A stretch of 64,000 bases of DNA from Furcasterigmium furcatum (taxonomy: Eukaryota > Ascomycota > Sordariomycetes > Glomerellales > Plectosphaerellaceae), in the NCBI GenBank assembly GCA_001599815.1, contig BCIA01000003.1:3968001-4032000 (forward strand), read 5' to 3'. Within the stretch, counting starts at the first letter, position 1. The number at the start of each line of letters is the position of its first letter. The notes under the pieces are model-generated. The model did no database searches and was not told the DNA's origin. It saw only the letters and a program-made list of their open reading frames with translations. The position numbers were made by a program, and so were the translations under genes. Positions 47,009 to 58,764 of the stretch are shown piece by piece.

Positions 47009-48283
47009 ATGTCTTTCTTCAAGAAGCTCACCAAGGAGTTCGAGGAGCTCAAGACCTCCTTCTCCGACGACAAGGACAAGGACAAGAAGGATGAGAGCCA
47101 GAACCAGAGCCATCCTGACAACGCCGACAATGGTCAATCACACCTCCTTCCTCCGTTTTGCATTGTCATCGCCTCGTCAGACTCGTGAGACCTACATGAT
47201 CACGAACAGGCGGCCCCAGGCAACTGGGAATGTGCTAAGTTTAGCCCTGACTTGGCACCTGTGATCGTGGTCCTTGAATCTGATCCTTGCAACATATTCA
47301 CTGACTCTATCTTCTCCCAATAGGCACTCGTGGCTACAACCCCCAGAGCGAGCACCCCGGCGGCAGCTACTATCCCTCGCAGGCTGCCCACCCCCAGCAC
47401 ACCGACTCGGGTTACAGCCAAGCCAGCTCCCACGGAGAGACTCACGCGGCCGCACCCCCTCCCGGAGGACCTCCCATGGCCGCCCCCTCTGTCCCCCCCG
47501 GCTGGGTAGTCCAGTGGAACCAGCAGTACAATCGATGGTTCTACGTTGACCAGGCCTCCGGTCGTTCCCAGTGGGAGCATCCCGCCCCTCCTCCTGCTGC
47601 TCCTCCTGCCGATGCTGGTGACGGCACCCGCTCTTTCGGCGGCTCCCCCGCCCCCGGCGGCTATGGTAGCCCCAGCCCCTATGGCCAGCCTGGCTACGGT
47701 GCTCCTTCTCCCTACGGCCAGCCCGGCTACGGTCAGCCTGCTCCCTATGGCCAGCCTGGTTACGGCGACCCCGCCTACGACCAATCGCGTGGATACGGCG
47801 GTCATCCCTATGGCGACCAGCAGCACTACGAAGGCGAGAAGAAGAGCAGCAGCAGCGGAATGCTCCTCGGTGCTGCCGGTGGTCTGGCCGTTGGTGCTGT
47901 CGGTGGTGCGCTCATTGCTAATGCCTTGAGTAAGTTGCTGATCCCCTCCGTTGGCGAATGTGAGATTATGAAGCTAACTCTGGATCCTTCTAGACGACGA
48001 TGACGAGGCTGCAGCTGCCGCCGCCGCCGCTCCTCCTGCTGCCCCTCCTGCAGAGGCCTCGGCGTTTGAGCCTCCCCCGGTGCTGCCCCCCACTGATGCT
48101 GATGGCGAGTCTGTTGACTCCAGCGACCGCGAGGATGTCCAGGAAGCGCGGGAGGAGTACGAGGAGGCGCTGGCCGCTGCCAATGACTCCGATGCCAGCA
48201 GCAGTGACCACGAAGAGCTCGAGGAGGCGCGTCAGGAATATGAGGAGGAATACGAGGAGGCGTACGGCGGCGACGACGACTAG
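47009..48283 (+). CDS. WW-domain protein with YGQP repeats, glycine zipper and acidic tail
   Basis: Three exons (47009-47132, 47324-47929, 47994-48283) give 339 residues. The first donor is GTCAAT, weaker than usual. Residues 1-41 are a charged amphipathic helix (MSFFKKLTKEFEELKTSF). One WW domain spans 98-128 with both Trp (102, 125) and the central aromatic WFYVD; WW domains bind Pro-rich motifs, commonly PPxY. Residues about 150-205 hold repeated SPYGQPGYG units. Residues about 216-238 form a glycine zipper (GMLLGAAGGLAVGAVGGALI), a membrane-inserting or helix-packing element. The tail from 240 is Ala/acidic, with two related REEYEEA and RQEYEEE helical repeats separated by Ser/Asp. I do not know a characterised protein with this order; function unknown. 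Confidence 0.87.
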
Positions 48284-50636
48284 CGGAGTGCATGAGAACC
48301 ACAACATTCGGGCCGCCCCTTTCGTTCGATACCATGACAAATCAAATGGGTAGCCAGTAGAGATTAGGAAGGACTGGGGGTGCTAGACCAGCAGGAACTT
48401 GGCGGATGGTTGATGATTGATGAATCATGACAAGACAGACTTGGGTTTTTGCTCTCCCGAGGACCTTCCTTATTGATGGTGACTGCATAGGCCTCTGGCC
48501 AGCCAACATTGCATTTGCCATGGAGATATTCTCTAGCACGAGTCAATCCAGCCTACCTATGTTGAATGAAACTGCGTCAGTACTCGCCATTGTGCCAGTG
48601 ATCTCGAGGCACCAATTTCACGTCATTGGCGATCTCAATTGTGTGTGTGGCATTGGACTGATCCCGAGGGAGGAGGATCTGAGACCGATATCAGAATCCC
48701 GTCAGTCCAGCTCCAAGCGATGTCTCGGCTGCGCAGGGCCCGCCACAGCGGGCGATAGCCACGGCAGAGATACTCGCCGCCATGTCTGTGCTGTTTCTTT
48801 TTCGATCGTGTCTTCCCCGCAAAGTCGCACGGGACAAATTCTCGAGGTGCGTCTTGGGTCAGCTGGATGTGGTGCCCGGGCTGAGACAGGCCCTGCTGGG
48901 GGAAATGTGCTGCTCGATGGCGTGTTACAGGACGAGCTGGTGGCGGGCTTCACGACCATGGGAGGGGCGGATTGCGGTGCCAGACATGGCGTTTGCCCAA
49001 GATAGGGGTGGGCTGGATGGGAAAGTGAGGGCCGGCATGGATGGGTGATGTGGTGTGACTGGACCTTTTGGGCAGGGCGAGATGGTCGCACGCAGGTAAG
49101 GTAGGGACTTGTTGAGTCAACCGGGCACAGGCTGTCTGTCTTTGGACGGACTGCCGGCATGTTGGTGCCATGATGAGGTGCTGAACACACGCATGAGAGA
49201 CGGGCGAGTCGGAGTCGAAAGCGAGAGTTGTAGGATGGAGGGGCGGAAGCAGGTCTGGGGCTGAGATGGCTGTAGATCTCGGCCAGGGAACCCGCGGCGG
49301 AAGCCGGGGCCTGCTTGCTTCCGAATTGAGTCGCGCTGCAGCATGTCTGGCCATGACCCGTGAAGCTGGGTTCTCTGGTATTCTTCCCAAGGCCGTTGCC
49401 GTTTGTACAATCCGTGGGGCCACGCACGCCCATGGCAGAGTGGAACAGATAGCATTCCTCTGCCCTGATACTGGTACAAGTACATTGTGTGACGTCAGCT
49501 GTTCGTTCGCCGCCACTGACGAAGGCAACGAGGAGCGAAACGCGTCGGGGACGCGTCTCTGGGGTGAGGTGGGGCAGAAATGCCTCGTCAGGGCATCAGG
49601 GTTCAAGTTGGAATGCGGGTCGACCAATCTCCGTCGCTGAGTCCGTCTTTCAGGGTCTTCTCGTTCTCCTGGGACCGATCCATGGAATGAGTGATGGGGG
49701 ACCCCTGGACGTCGGGCAACGGGCAGCCATTCTGCTTCTCGCTCTCGCTGTACCCGTCGCTAGCATTCGATAGTCGCCTGGCCCACTTCCCGCTAAAGTG
49801 CTTGCATCCTCGAACAGGCGTCCTGCCTCCAGCGTTTCCGGGGATCCGACGCCGTCGCTGCGGGAAATGAAGAGGCCCCCGCTTGGCCAGGTGGGTAGCC
49901 TGCCCGTTGAAAATTTGGTGGTTGGGCCTCGTGGACCTCCCCAAGCCGTGGGGCAGGACCCTTGAAGGACCCCTTTTCTCTCGACCTTGGGAAGTCTGGC
50001 TGATTTTGCGGGCGGTGAGGTGGACGGGACGTGTATCGACAGCAGGGTCGAAAGGTTGTGCTGGCAGGTTGAGTGAGGATGCAGAGATCGGCCAGTATGC
50101 GGGACTTGCAAAGCGAAACGGCCAGAGTATGATGTGTGTCCGTGTCTTGCTTCTGCACCTGCACGCCAGCGTCTGATGACAGCGGGAATCTGTGCGTGCG
50201 TCGTCAATGGACACTGGCGAAGAGGCCCTCGTCCGTCCTGCTCACTCAGGACGCGCAGCATCTCGTCTTAAGCAAGACAGCATGCTAGGACAGGTTCGGT
50301 TTTCACGTGTGTGGAGGCCTCGAATATGTTCGAAACACAATTGTCAATATTCTCAGGCTGTCAGATAGCAACCAAAGTACTGCAGTAGAAGCCAGCGTCT
50401 AGTATGAGCCTGTTCGCGTCCAAAAATCAAGCGCAACTGCTAAGCGCGATGTCAAATCCCAATGCCAGGAGCCAGGTAAAACCTCATGCCCAAACGCCAA
50501 CCTGTTCTTCCCTTCCTCAAAACATCAAGCAATGCCTAGTCAAGACCATGTCGCCCTAATATGAAGGAATACATAAAAATACAATGGGTGGTAGAAGAAG
50601 TGAAGGATAGATGGACTCGCAGCAATGGGCAAGCAG
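48284..50636. other. Gene-poor region between convergent WW and Myb-like genes
   Basis: 2353 bases. Open frames of up to about 240 codons on the minus strand (48702-50261) overlap each other in different frames, are Pro/Arg/Ser/His-rich and show no domain motif, so I do not call them genes. I see no repeats or RNA genes. Confidence 0.45.
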
Positions 50637-51686
50637 CTACCGCCAGGTGGCGTGGATCTTGCCTCTTCTACTTGCCCTTGTGCCCTTGAGACCGACGTCG
50701 CCTTTGCTCATGAGGCTTTTCCATCGCCTTGACAGGCTGGTTCGGTCTTTGCCGAGACTTCGGGCGCAGTCTTGCCATTCGGACTTGGACAGCTTGAGCT
50801 TCTCAAGGACCAGCTCTACCAGGATGCGATCGTCCTCTGTGCTCCATCGCTCGCCATCACCCTCGACCTGGATATCTGTGCCCTCGGGCTGCGATTCTCT
50901 AGGTCTGTTCAGCGCCCCGAGGTCATTTGATGTGACCTCAAAGTTGAAAGCATGTAGGTTGTGGTAGTCGGTGCGCTCGAGACCCAAGGGTATAGTTTCG
51001 GGGGCGATTCGAGCGCGCTTGGGAGTGCGAGGTGCCGAGGGGATTTCTGGTTCTGCGCTGGGGGTGCGGGCTGCGCGGGGAGAAATGTCGAGGTCGCTCT
51101 CGACGTCTTCATCTTCATCCGAAGCAAGGTCTTGTCTGCCCAGATCGTCATCTGCGGCGCGACGACGCTTATTCGCGCCGCGAGGAGGTGCGCGCTTGGC
51201 GATTTTCTTGCGAGGGAGGTGGTCGCCAGGAGCGTCGGCCTTGGGCGCCCGCGGCCGAAGGCGAAGCTTTAATGGAGGCGGCGCATGCGCCAAGGGTGGT
51301 GTAGGGAGCTGTGTCGGGAGGGACGACTCGGGTGGAGGAGTCGTCGTCAGAAGAGATTGAAGGGATCGACAGGTGTGGAATATGTTGCCGATGGCGCCCT
51401 GGTTCGATAGCGTGGGAGGGCTTGCAGGTGGCGAGGCGAAGAGGGCGGACTGAAGGCGGGTATGAGGCGTTGAATAATGCTGCTGCGATGAATCGCAAGT
51501 GAGCGCCGAAGGCATGAGCATCGTTGCGGCGGGGGACGTTTTGTCCAGGTATCCTGTGACGCGGTGTGGGAAGGTCGATGCAGTTGGTCTGGGTTGCGGG
51601 TGGTGACCGGGTTTGCGACCAGGTATGCGCGATGCGCCGGGCTGATCTGAGATGCGCGCAGTTGGGAAAAAGCGACGATAGACCAA
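50637..51686 (-). CDS. Myb/SANT-like nuclear protein
   Basis: Single exon, up to 349 residues. The N-terminal two thirds are Pro/Ala/Arg-rich and disordered, with several basic nuclear-localisation-like clusters (PRKKIAKRAPPRGANKRRR) and an acidic stretch (ASDEDEDVESDLD). The C-terminal 65 residues form a compact Trp-spaced helical module starting GERWSTEDDRILVEL, with Trp in EWQDCARSLG and RRWKSLM, which fits a Myb/SANT-like three-helix domain. A DNA- or chromatin-binding role is inferred. The first ATG (51686) may be too far upstream; the in-frame ATG at 51521 (MLMPSALTC) is an alternative start. I do not recognise a named orthologue. Confidence 0.78.
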   Translation of the reverse strand: MVYRRFFPTARISDQPGASRIPGRKPGHHPQPRPTASTFPHRVTGYLDKTSPAATMLMPSALTCDSSQQHYSTPHTRLQSALFASPPASPPTLSNQGAIGNIFHTCRSLQSLLTTTPPPESSLPTQLPTPPLAHAPPPLKLRLRPRAPKADAPGDHLPRKKIAKRAPPRGANKRRRAADDDLGRQDLASDEDEDVESDLDISPRAARTPSAEPEIPSAPRTPKRARIAPETIPLGLERTDYHNLHAFNFEVTSNDLGALNRPRESQPEGTDIQVEGDGERWSTEDDRILVELVLEKLKLSKSEWQDCARSLGKDRTSLSRRWKSLMSKGDVGLKGTRASRRGKIHATWR

Positions 51687-54600
51687 TGCGACGATTTCGC
51701 CAGGCTACTCAGTAGATCGTGTGGGTAATGCGACAGTATCGAGAGCGAAGCGTGGTGGAAGAAGGTGAGTTGGTGTCTGCGCGATGAAGGCTTTACGGGC
51801 TGGTGAAGGCGGGTGTAAGAGGGAAAAGATGGGAAGGTTGGGGTGGCAGGTCAACGGAGGATTAACGGGGGGCTAATAAGAGCGGTGGGCGGGAAGCAGC
51901 TTCCTCAAGGGCCCCCGACTGGAACCCAGCAAGCCCAGACAGGGCCGTTCCAGCACCCTGCCCCACCGCACCGGGAGCAGTAAAGGTGGGCCACATGATG
52001 CTATGGGAGGTACGTATCTTCATTTTTGGTACTTTTGGCTGCTTCTGGCAGACCTCTGGGCAGGGCTGGGGGTACGTACCGCGCAGGTACCGGCCACAGG
52101 CACTCCTCCCAAGTTCCTCACCACCCTTCTCGCAGCCACACCTGCAAGGACGACTCCAGTTCGTACCATGAGAGCACGAGGGAGAACCCTGGTCTGATTG
52201 CTCACGATGGAGATGGGGGGCAGGCGCGATGAACCAAGCCGGGGGTGGAGCAGGTAGGACAAACCACCACCCTTCCTTCACTTCCCTCTGCTCGGCTCTG
52301 GCCGCCGGCTCCGGTGTAAGTGAGGTGGAAGTTGACCCGTCCGTCTGAGGACTCTCGAACGAGTCAAGAAGTTCACGATGCGGGCCGTCCCAAGGACGGT
52401 GGATGCTGTCTTGTTCTCCTCGATGCTCCCTCCAACGCATACTGGGCCTTCATCTCGACTCTGCCTCTCCGATGCCATCCACCTCCCCCTCCTCTTCTGT
52501 TCTGTCCTCGCCAGGCTGCAAGGGAGCTGAGCCATCAACCGTCACCTCTGACCGATCCGAGCGAGTCCTTTGAGGTGCAAACTACCTCCACGACACCGAA
52601 CCTCCTTCAGTGTCATTGGCCTGGCCCCTTGCATCTGGCTGCACCCCGCCTCGACTGCGTTCTTTCTGCTCCTCCGCCTGTTCGCCCGCTGTCTCCATGC
52701 AAGGACCGTTTCTGTATGCGAACAGCTGCGGCATATTTGCTTTTGGCGGCCAAAATCGCAGATATTGATGCAGGTCATCCAAGACACTCCTCCTCTTCCT
52801 CTTCCTCCCCTTCCGCCGCCATGAACACTAGCTCACCGGAAGTACAGTACCCAGTTTCCACACCCTCCCTCTCTTTCAGTGTCAGTTCGCTCCACTTGGT
52901 TCTAAATAATGACCCTCTCTAGCCCATGGATTAGCCCGTCTCGGGAGTACTATAACCACCTAAAATCAGTCCGATCACTTGCCCAGAAGCTCCGTTGCCG
53001 TGACTAGAACTAGGCTACCTACGGCTCGTCCCCTCCCTTTTGGCGCTTAACGCTCTTGGAGGGACATCGGACGGATGTCTTTGACAGGCCATGACTCGCG
53101 GCCAGGATGTGCCTGGCTGAGAGGAGATCATCATGGCACCTGCTGCTCATACACGTTCTCAGCCGTGGTGATCACATCCATCCCAAGAGACCCGGTTGAC
53201 CAAGAGCCTGGCATCCGGTGGCCTCCTACTTACACAGGAGCCCCCATCGGTCGATTCTCTAAGGTGGAACCAGACACACTCCGTCGGTTGCTTCGGCAGT
53301 CATGGTCTTCGAGACATGCCTAGCAATGATCATCGCCAGCAGGCACCGCATCGGGTGTGCTAAAATGTCTTCCTCACACTCTCCCTCTGCCGTCTCGCCC
53401 CTTCTCCGGAGTAGGAGCGTTGCTCCAACCTTTCCGGCTCGCATCATGACATCGCACCCGCGACACCACGAGGCAGACGCTCCTCCGGCCACAACCCCAG
53501 CGGCCTGCCTACGTCTTGGGAAAGGGAGGGAAGATGAGGGCCCGATCCGTGACCCCCAAGGCCGAGAGATCTCGACCGTCGGCCCAGTCAAGGACTGTGA
53601 ATCCTGGCACAAGTCGTCATTTTAATGGAGCCTTCACACCACCTTCGCCCTTCCATCCTTCAGACCTCATCCATCAAAATCCCTTCTACGTCAGTTCCCC
53701 TCCGTCGAAACTGCCTGGTTTCACGGTTGGATCCCGCCGTCCTGTACTTGCAGCATCCTACGAGACAACTCATCAATCTCGATCTCCGCCCTCCTGTCCT
53801 GCTGGTCGCGCCCTTGAAGGCTTCGGCTCGATCTTTGCAGGGACCCGAATTGGACGCAGGTAGGGCACCTCTAGCCTGGACGCCCGCCCCCATCGTGGCT
53901 GCGGGCAAGGTACCGCCCATGTGAGGGGCAAACGATAAGACTGACACTGACACTATCAGGATGCCTGCCGCCCATGTGGGTTGCGGCGGACGGAACCCAG
54001 GAGTTTGTGGTGCCACCCATGTCTGTCTGGCGGCTGTCTTTTCCCCCCCCCTTTCCACATGTTTCTCGAGTCCGCACTTCTTGCTCCAACACCCTCTCTC
54101 GTGAGGAGGTCACAGGTGTGACTTGTATGGTGAGTGCGACACACCGATTCTGGCTTCTCATATGATAGCCTTCATCGACAAATGGCGAGGGCGCCTGGCC
54201 CCATGACCGTTCCCTGGCGGCGACTGGTGACCATGAGGGATGGCGGGAGGGGAGAGGGGACGTTGCGAAGCAGACGCGACCGGCGCGTCAAAGCGCGTCA
54301 AAGACGCGTCCTGGTTTAATTACTCGCATCGCGCATTGGCCAATCAATGACCTCAGCCTGAGACATGTCTGTCGTCATTGGCTAGGAAGGTTCCGGCAAC
54401 GTTGAGCACAAGAGGCGCTAGGACCACCGTCTGTCTGCGGGTGGTCCCATCTCTCAGCCTGGTGTACAGGTACAAGCTCGACAGTGACATCAAGAGGTTA
54501 CCAGGCAAGGACCACGACAGTGGGATCATCTCCACGAATACTTACGCTCCATGAGGAAATGAGCAGAGAGAGGGGAGGAGAGAAGTCTGTTCGCCTCGTG

Positions 54601-55474
54601 CTGCGTCATCGATGCCCTATAGGTGGTCGGACATGATGAAGTGTCATGAATCCAGAGATGTTCGTGGTCACGAAGGTACCAGATATCGCGGCCGTGATCA
54701 CAAGTTCACAACCCAGACTCGACCTCCTCCGCCGAGAACAGGCTTCCTCCCTCCAAAGCTTCGGCCCAGTGACGATGGAAGAGTGGGTTGATCAAATCTT
54801 GCTGAAACGCGAGATTCCTTCGTGCTGATGCTGTCCGGACTCTTACAGCGCGTCGACTTTCTTCCAGCATCAGCTTGGGGCCGTTCATGATGTAATTAAT
54901 TACTCCTCGGCAGGCTTTTGCAGGCGGAACATGTCGGTTGGCGCACGCGGTTGATGACCAAGGGGCTTCACCTTCAAAGCTTCTGTTTCGGAAGAAATGG
55001 TTGCTCTCGGCTCCAGACTGTGGCAGCCACTGTGGCTGGTGGGTGGCTGCCCAGGCCCCTGCCAGTTGGTGCCACCACACTGATCGTGTCACCCCTGTCC
55101 GCATCGTCCGCCCAGCCTCCATCCAGCCTGAGGTCGGGCAGTTCATGTGCGACTTCTTCAGCACCAATTTAGCCTGAATATTGCCTGCCAGGCTCCGTTC
55201 AATGTCAGGGGGACGGGCTGATATCGGCACTTCGGACCACACGATCGATGTACGCGGACTCGTGAGATACTGTCGGCATTGTTGAATCGTGCCTGTATTG
55301 CCACTCTAGATGAGATGCTGACTCTGGCATCAGACGACACCCAGACTCGTCAACAGTGGTCCTTCCTTGCTACCGTCACCATGCAGTATCGTAATATCCA
55401 ACGTCGTCCCAGCGAGCGCGAGCATCATCGTGTAACTAACTCCAGGTCACCCAGCACCTCTCATGGCTGCTTGC
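51687..55474. other. Large gene-free region downstream of the P450 gene
   Basis: 3788 bases. It must include the Myb-like gene promoter. Open frames of 80-200 codons are low-complexity and overlap in several frames without motifs. A decamer array lies at 54271-54311 (separate entry) and a CTACCTA motif near 53019. I see no transposon ends. Confidence 0.45.
54271..54311. repeat. Four-unit decamer array with CGCGTC cores
   Basis: Units with a 10-bp period: GACGCGACCG, GCGCGTCAAA, GCGCGTCAAA and GACGCGTCCT. The last contains ACGCGT, the core recognised by MBF-type cell-cycle factors in fungi. Spacing of one helical turn would put all cores on the same DNA face. No coding context is seen. Confidence 0.6.
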
Positions 55475-57213
55475 TTACCACCCCTCCACGATCCTCGCGC
55501 GCACGTACAGCCCCTTGGACGGCCTCGCAGTCACGCTGCCCTTGATCTCCATCTTGCTCTCGTCGTGCAGCTCCTCGTCCCTCAGCTTGAACTCGAACCT
55601 GCCCACCCAGCTGGCCAGGATGATCGCAAACTCGGCCTTGGCGAACGCCTGCCCGATGCAGCTCCGCGGCCCGTGGAGGAACGTCATGTAGGCGAAGTTG
55701 CTGCTCGCGCCGCCCGACGCGTTGACGCCCACGCCCGCCCCGTCCGGCGTCAGCCACCGCTCAGGGTTGAACTTGTGCGCGTCGGCGCCCCAGAGCGAGA
55801 CGTCCTTGTTCGTCGCCCACGGGCAGAGAAGGACGCGCGTGCCCTTTGGAACGTGTTGGCCGAGGATCGTCGTGTCGACGGCCGACTCGCGCACCGTCAG
55901 TGGCACGGGCGCGTAGTAACGGAGGACCTCGTTGCAGACTGCGTTAAGGTACGGCATGCGGTCGATGTCGACGGCCGTGATGCCGGGGCCGTTCTTGTCG
56001 GACGGCGACGGGAGGCGGGCGCGGACCTCCTCGCGCAGGCGGGCCTGGACTTGCGGGTGGAGGCAGAGGAGGTAAATAGCCCATGTCATGGACGATGCCG
56101 TGGTTTCGTGGCCTGCGACCAGGAAGGTCATGATCTGGTCGGCGAGGTTCGACTCGGTGAAGGCACCAGACTCGAGGGCGACGGAGAGGATGTCCACGTC
56201 GGTGAGTTCCTTGCGGGCCAGCTTCTCCTTCTTCTCGCGGATGAGGTCGTGGCAGGTCTCGCGGATGACCCTGGACGCTTGGTTGATATCGTCGTTTCGC
56301 TTTATTGGGAGAGCGTTGACGATGGGTCCGGGGAGGAAGAGGGAGAAGAGGGCGAGCAGCTTGGCCTGTCTGGATGGCCTGAAGACCTGCTGATACGCCT
56401 TGTACAGAGGACCTCCGGGGTCCCGGATGGCGTTGAAGTCACGTCCACATCCGGCGACGCCGATAATATCGAGCGTGATACGCGAGGCCCAGTTGGGAGC
56501 CGCGAGGATGCCCGTGTCCTTGGGGCCGGACTCGTTCGCTGCGGCTTCCTCCTGGACGGATGCTGTCATGGCCTCGACGCCCTCCTGTGCTTTGCTCCAG
56601 AATACGTGATACAGGTCCTTGACGTGGCGGAAGGCGAAGGCGGGCATGAGATGTTTGCGCTGGAACTTGTGCTCGTCTCCCTCGGCCAGCAAAACACCAA
56701 TGCCGACGATGCGGCCTATAGCCCACTTCATCGAGGACGGCTTGATAAAGTCATAATTCCTGGTTACGAGGACCTCGGATAGTGCCTTGGGCGAGTTAAT
56801 AAGAAGGCGCTCCTGGTTCAGAAAGCCAAGGTAGCGCAGTATGCCCTCATTGGGGATGTTGTTGACCCTGCGCGGTCAAGTTGAGCATGAGGCCCTCATA
56901 CGACGTGGAGCCATGAGCAGAGTAATAGCACTCACCAGTCGATCTGGGGGATGCCAGTAGGCTCCTGTCTGATCCTCGGATACACGCCATGAAGCCAGCT
57001 GAGAGGTTTAGGGCCCGGGAGTTTTCGTAGGGGAGAAAGCAGCTTTGGCCAGAGTAAGACGGAGAATATCCCGAAACCCACAGACGAGGCGAGGAAGCTC
57101 CCAATGAAGTCCTTGACGAGGCAGCGCGGCGAGAAGGGCTCTTCGAGGAAGAAGACCCGCAGGAGGGTAATGGCAGTCGCCGTGCCCGCGGCGAATACTG
57201 AGATTTTGTCCAT
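55475..57213 (-). CDS. Cytochrome P450 monooxygenase
   Basis: Two exons (57213-56936 and 56867-55475) give 556 residues, a normal length. The N-terminal hydrophobic segments (about 1-65) anchor it in the endoplasmic reticulum, followed by the Pro-rich hinge LRKLPGPKPLSWLHG. The I-helix oxygen-activation motif AGHETT is at about 344-349. The K-helix ExxR motif lies in CNEVLRYYAPV. The haem-binding loop is FLHGPRSCIGQAFAKAE, with Cys496 as the haem ligand. All catalytic landmarks are intact. I choose the ATG at 57213 because the anchor starts there; an in-frame ATG 19 codons upstream exists. No polyketide, peptide or terpene synthase or other tailoring gene lies within the window, so it is probably a stand-alone P450 of unknown substrate. 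Confidence 0.95.
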
Positions 57214-58764
57214 TTGGAAAGCCGCCCATGTCGAGGGAGGTCTTCGCGGCTCCCGACCGCGAGAACACACGTTTATCTTTATTACCCGGCTTCTCGAAAG
57301 GGCCCGCCCCTGCTCACGACGTCAGGCTCAGCCGGACGCTTTCGCGTAATACGGACGGAAGGTTCCGAGAGTCTTCAGCAGCGCCTCAAGCGATCCGGGT
57401 CTTGGTGAGTTGCTGGGGAGGGCAGACGTCGACCAAGACTTGGATAAACGGCGGCCTCAACCGACAACCCGACTTGACGAGAATACCACAGCCAATGCTT
57501 GCAAGCTAGCAGCGGCACAGAATCTTAGCAGCTGGGGGCCGCCGACACAAGGCGAAAGGGGAAGCATTTCACGTCCCCCTCTCCTTAACATACCCGCAAT
57601 GTCGACGCGGCAAAAGTACCAGCCAGGGGGGCATTGGCACGGCCTGTCGGGCCTGGATGAACCGACCCCGGCAGGCCGGGCCCCCGTGGTCGCCCCTCTC
57701 CCCCAGCCGTCAGTGCCGCGCCGCCCTGCCGCATGCCCCAGTGTCCGCTATAAACTCCCCTACAGCTTGGAACTTTAGTGCGATGCATCCACACCAGCGC
57801 ACTGCCCATCCTGATCCGGACACCAACCTGAAAGTGCTTTCGACCCGGCGGGGGAACCCGCAACCCCCACTGGCACATGTGTCCAGACGTGCTGGCTCAT
57901 GACGGACATGAGGCTCCCGTCCTCGGATAATAAGGAAGCGGCACAGCCGTGAGGCATATGTGCCCACTTCCTCCCCTGTCGCGATAAACAAGATGCTCAG
58001 ACCAACACCTGCTGTGCTGGTGGATCTTGACTCCGTCCCCCGGCGCGCCACATGGCCTCCCGGACTCGGAGATAGCGATGGCGGGGTGGCTGCCTCACTC
58101 TCGGGGGTGGCGTCGGCTGCATCCGCTGCAGAGCTGAAGGGTCGGGGGCATGGATATCAGCCGCGTCATCCAAAAACTGTACAAATAACCTCACATCCTG
58201 CTTGTTGCCGCCTCCCAACCGAAACACCTACTTACGTGCGTGGGCCGAGCACCTACGAGACGGAAATCCCTCGACTTCCCCGGTTCCGGCTTCCGCCATC
58301 GAATATCCACATCGCCGAGCGCCTCTTCTCGGGCCCGGCCCGGCCGCCATTGCACGCCCGCGGTCATCACCATCTTCCAATCACGTTAGTGGTCCGTGTC
58401 GCTTCTGAGTACCTATTACAGTAGTATTCTGCTATCGCCTGGACCTATCTCCCCGTGACCACTTGGTCCACGATGGCGGCTGATGGCGCGATGGTCACGA
58501 CCGGGCTGCTCTCGTCGACCTCTGATGCTGGTTCGGGCTGAGAAGAAAACACGCCGAGTATGCCGCCCTCGGCCCCGCCTGCCATAAAGCAGCTTCAGTC
58601 ATGACCTCTCCATTCCCGAATTACTCAAACACCCATAACGCCAGGTCCAACGCCTCATCATGTCGCGTCATCGTCTGGATGCCATGCAAAGCCAGTCTCT
58701 CAGCGTCAGGCCCTCGCCGTGGAAACCCTCCGCACTCAATTCTCGTATTCCTCCACGGAATCCC
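57214..58764. other. Intergenic region between RING and P450 genes
   Basis: 1551 bases between two minus-strand genes; it holds the P450 promoter. No convincing coding region, repeat or RNA gene is seen. Confidence 0.5.

Noticed and set aside
48702..50261. Chain of 120-240 codon minus-strand frames
   Set aside because: They shift frame repeatedly, are Pro/Arg/His-rich and have no motif; a spliced gene could not be assembled with credible splice sites.
52320..52922. 200-codon plus-strand frame
   Set aside because: Ser/Pro-rich, no domain, TC-rich composition typical of an untranslated leader.
54706..55242. 178-codon minus-strand frame downstream of the P450
   Set aside because: Some Trp/His-rich segments but no recognisable domain and no promoter-like context; could only be rescued by transcript data.
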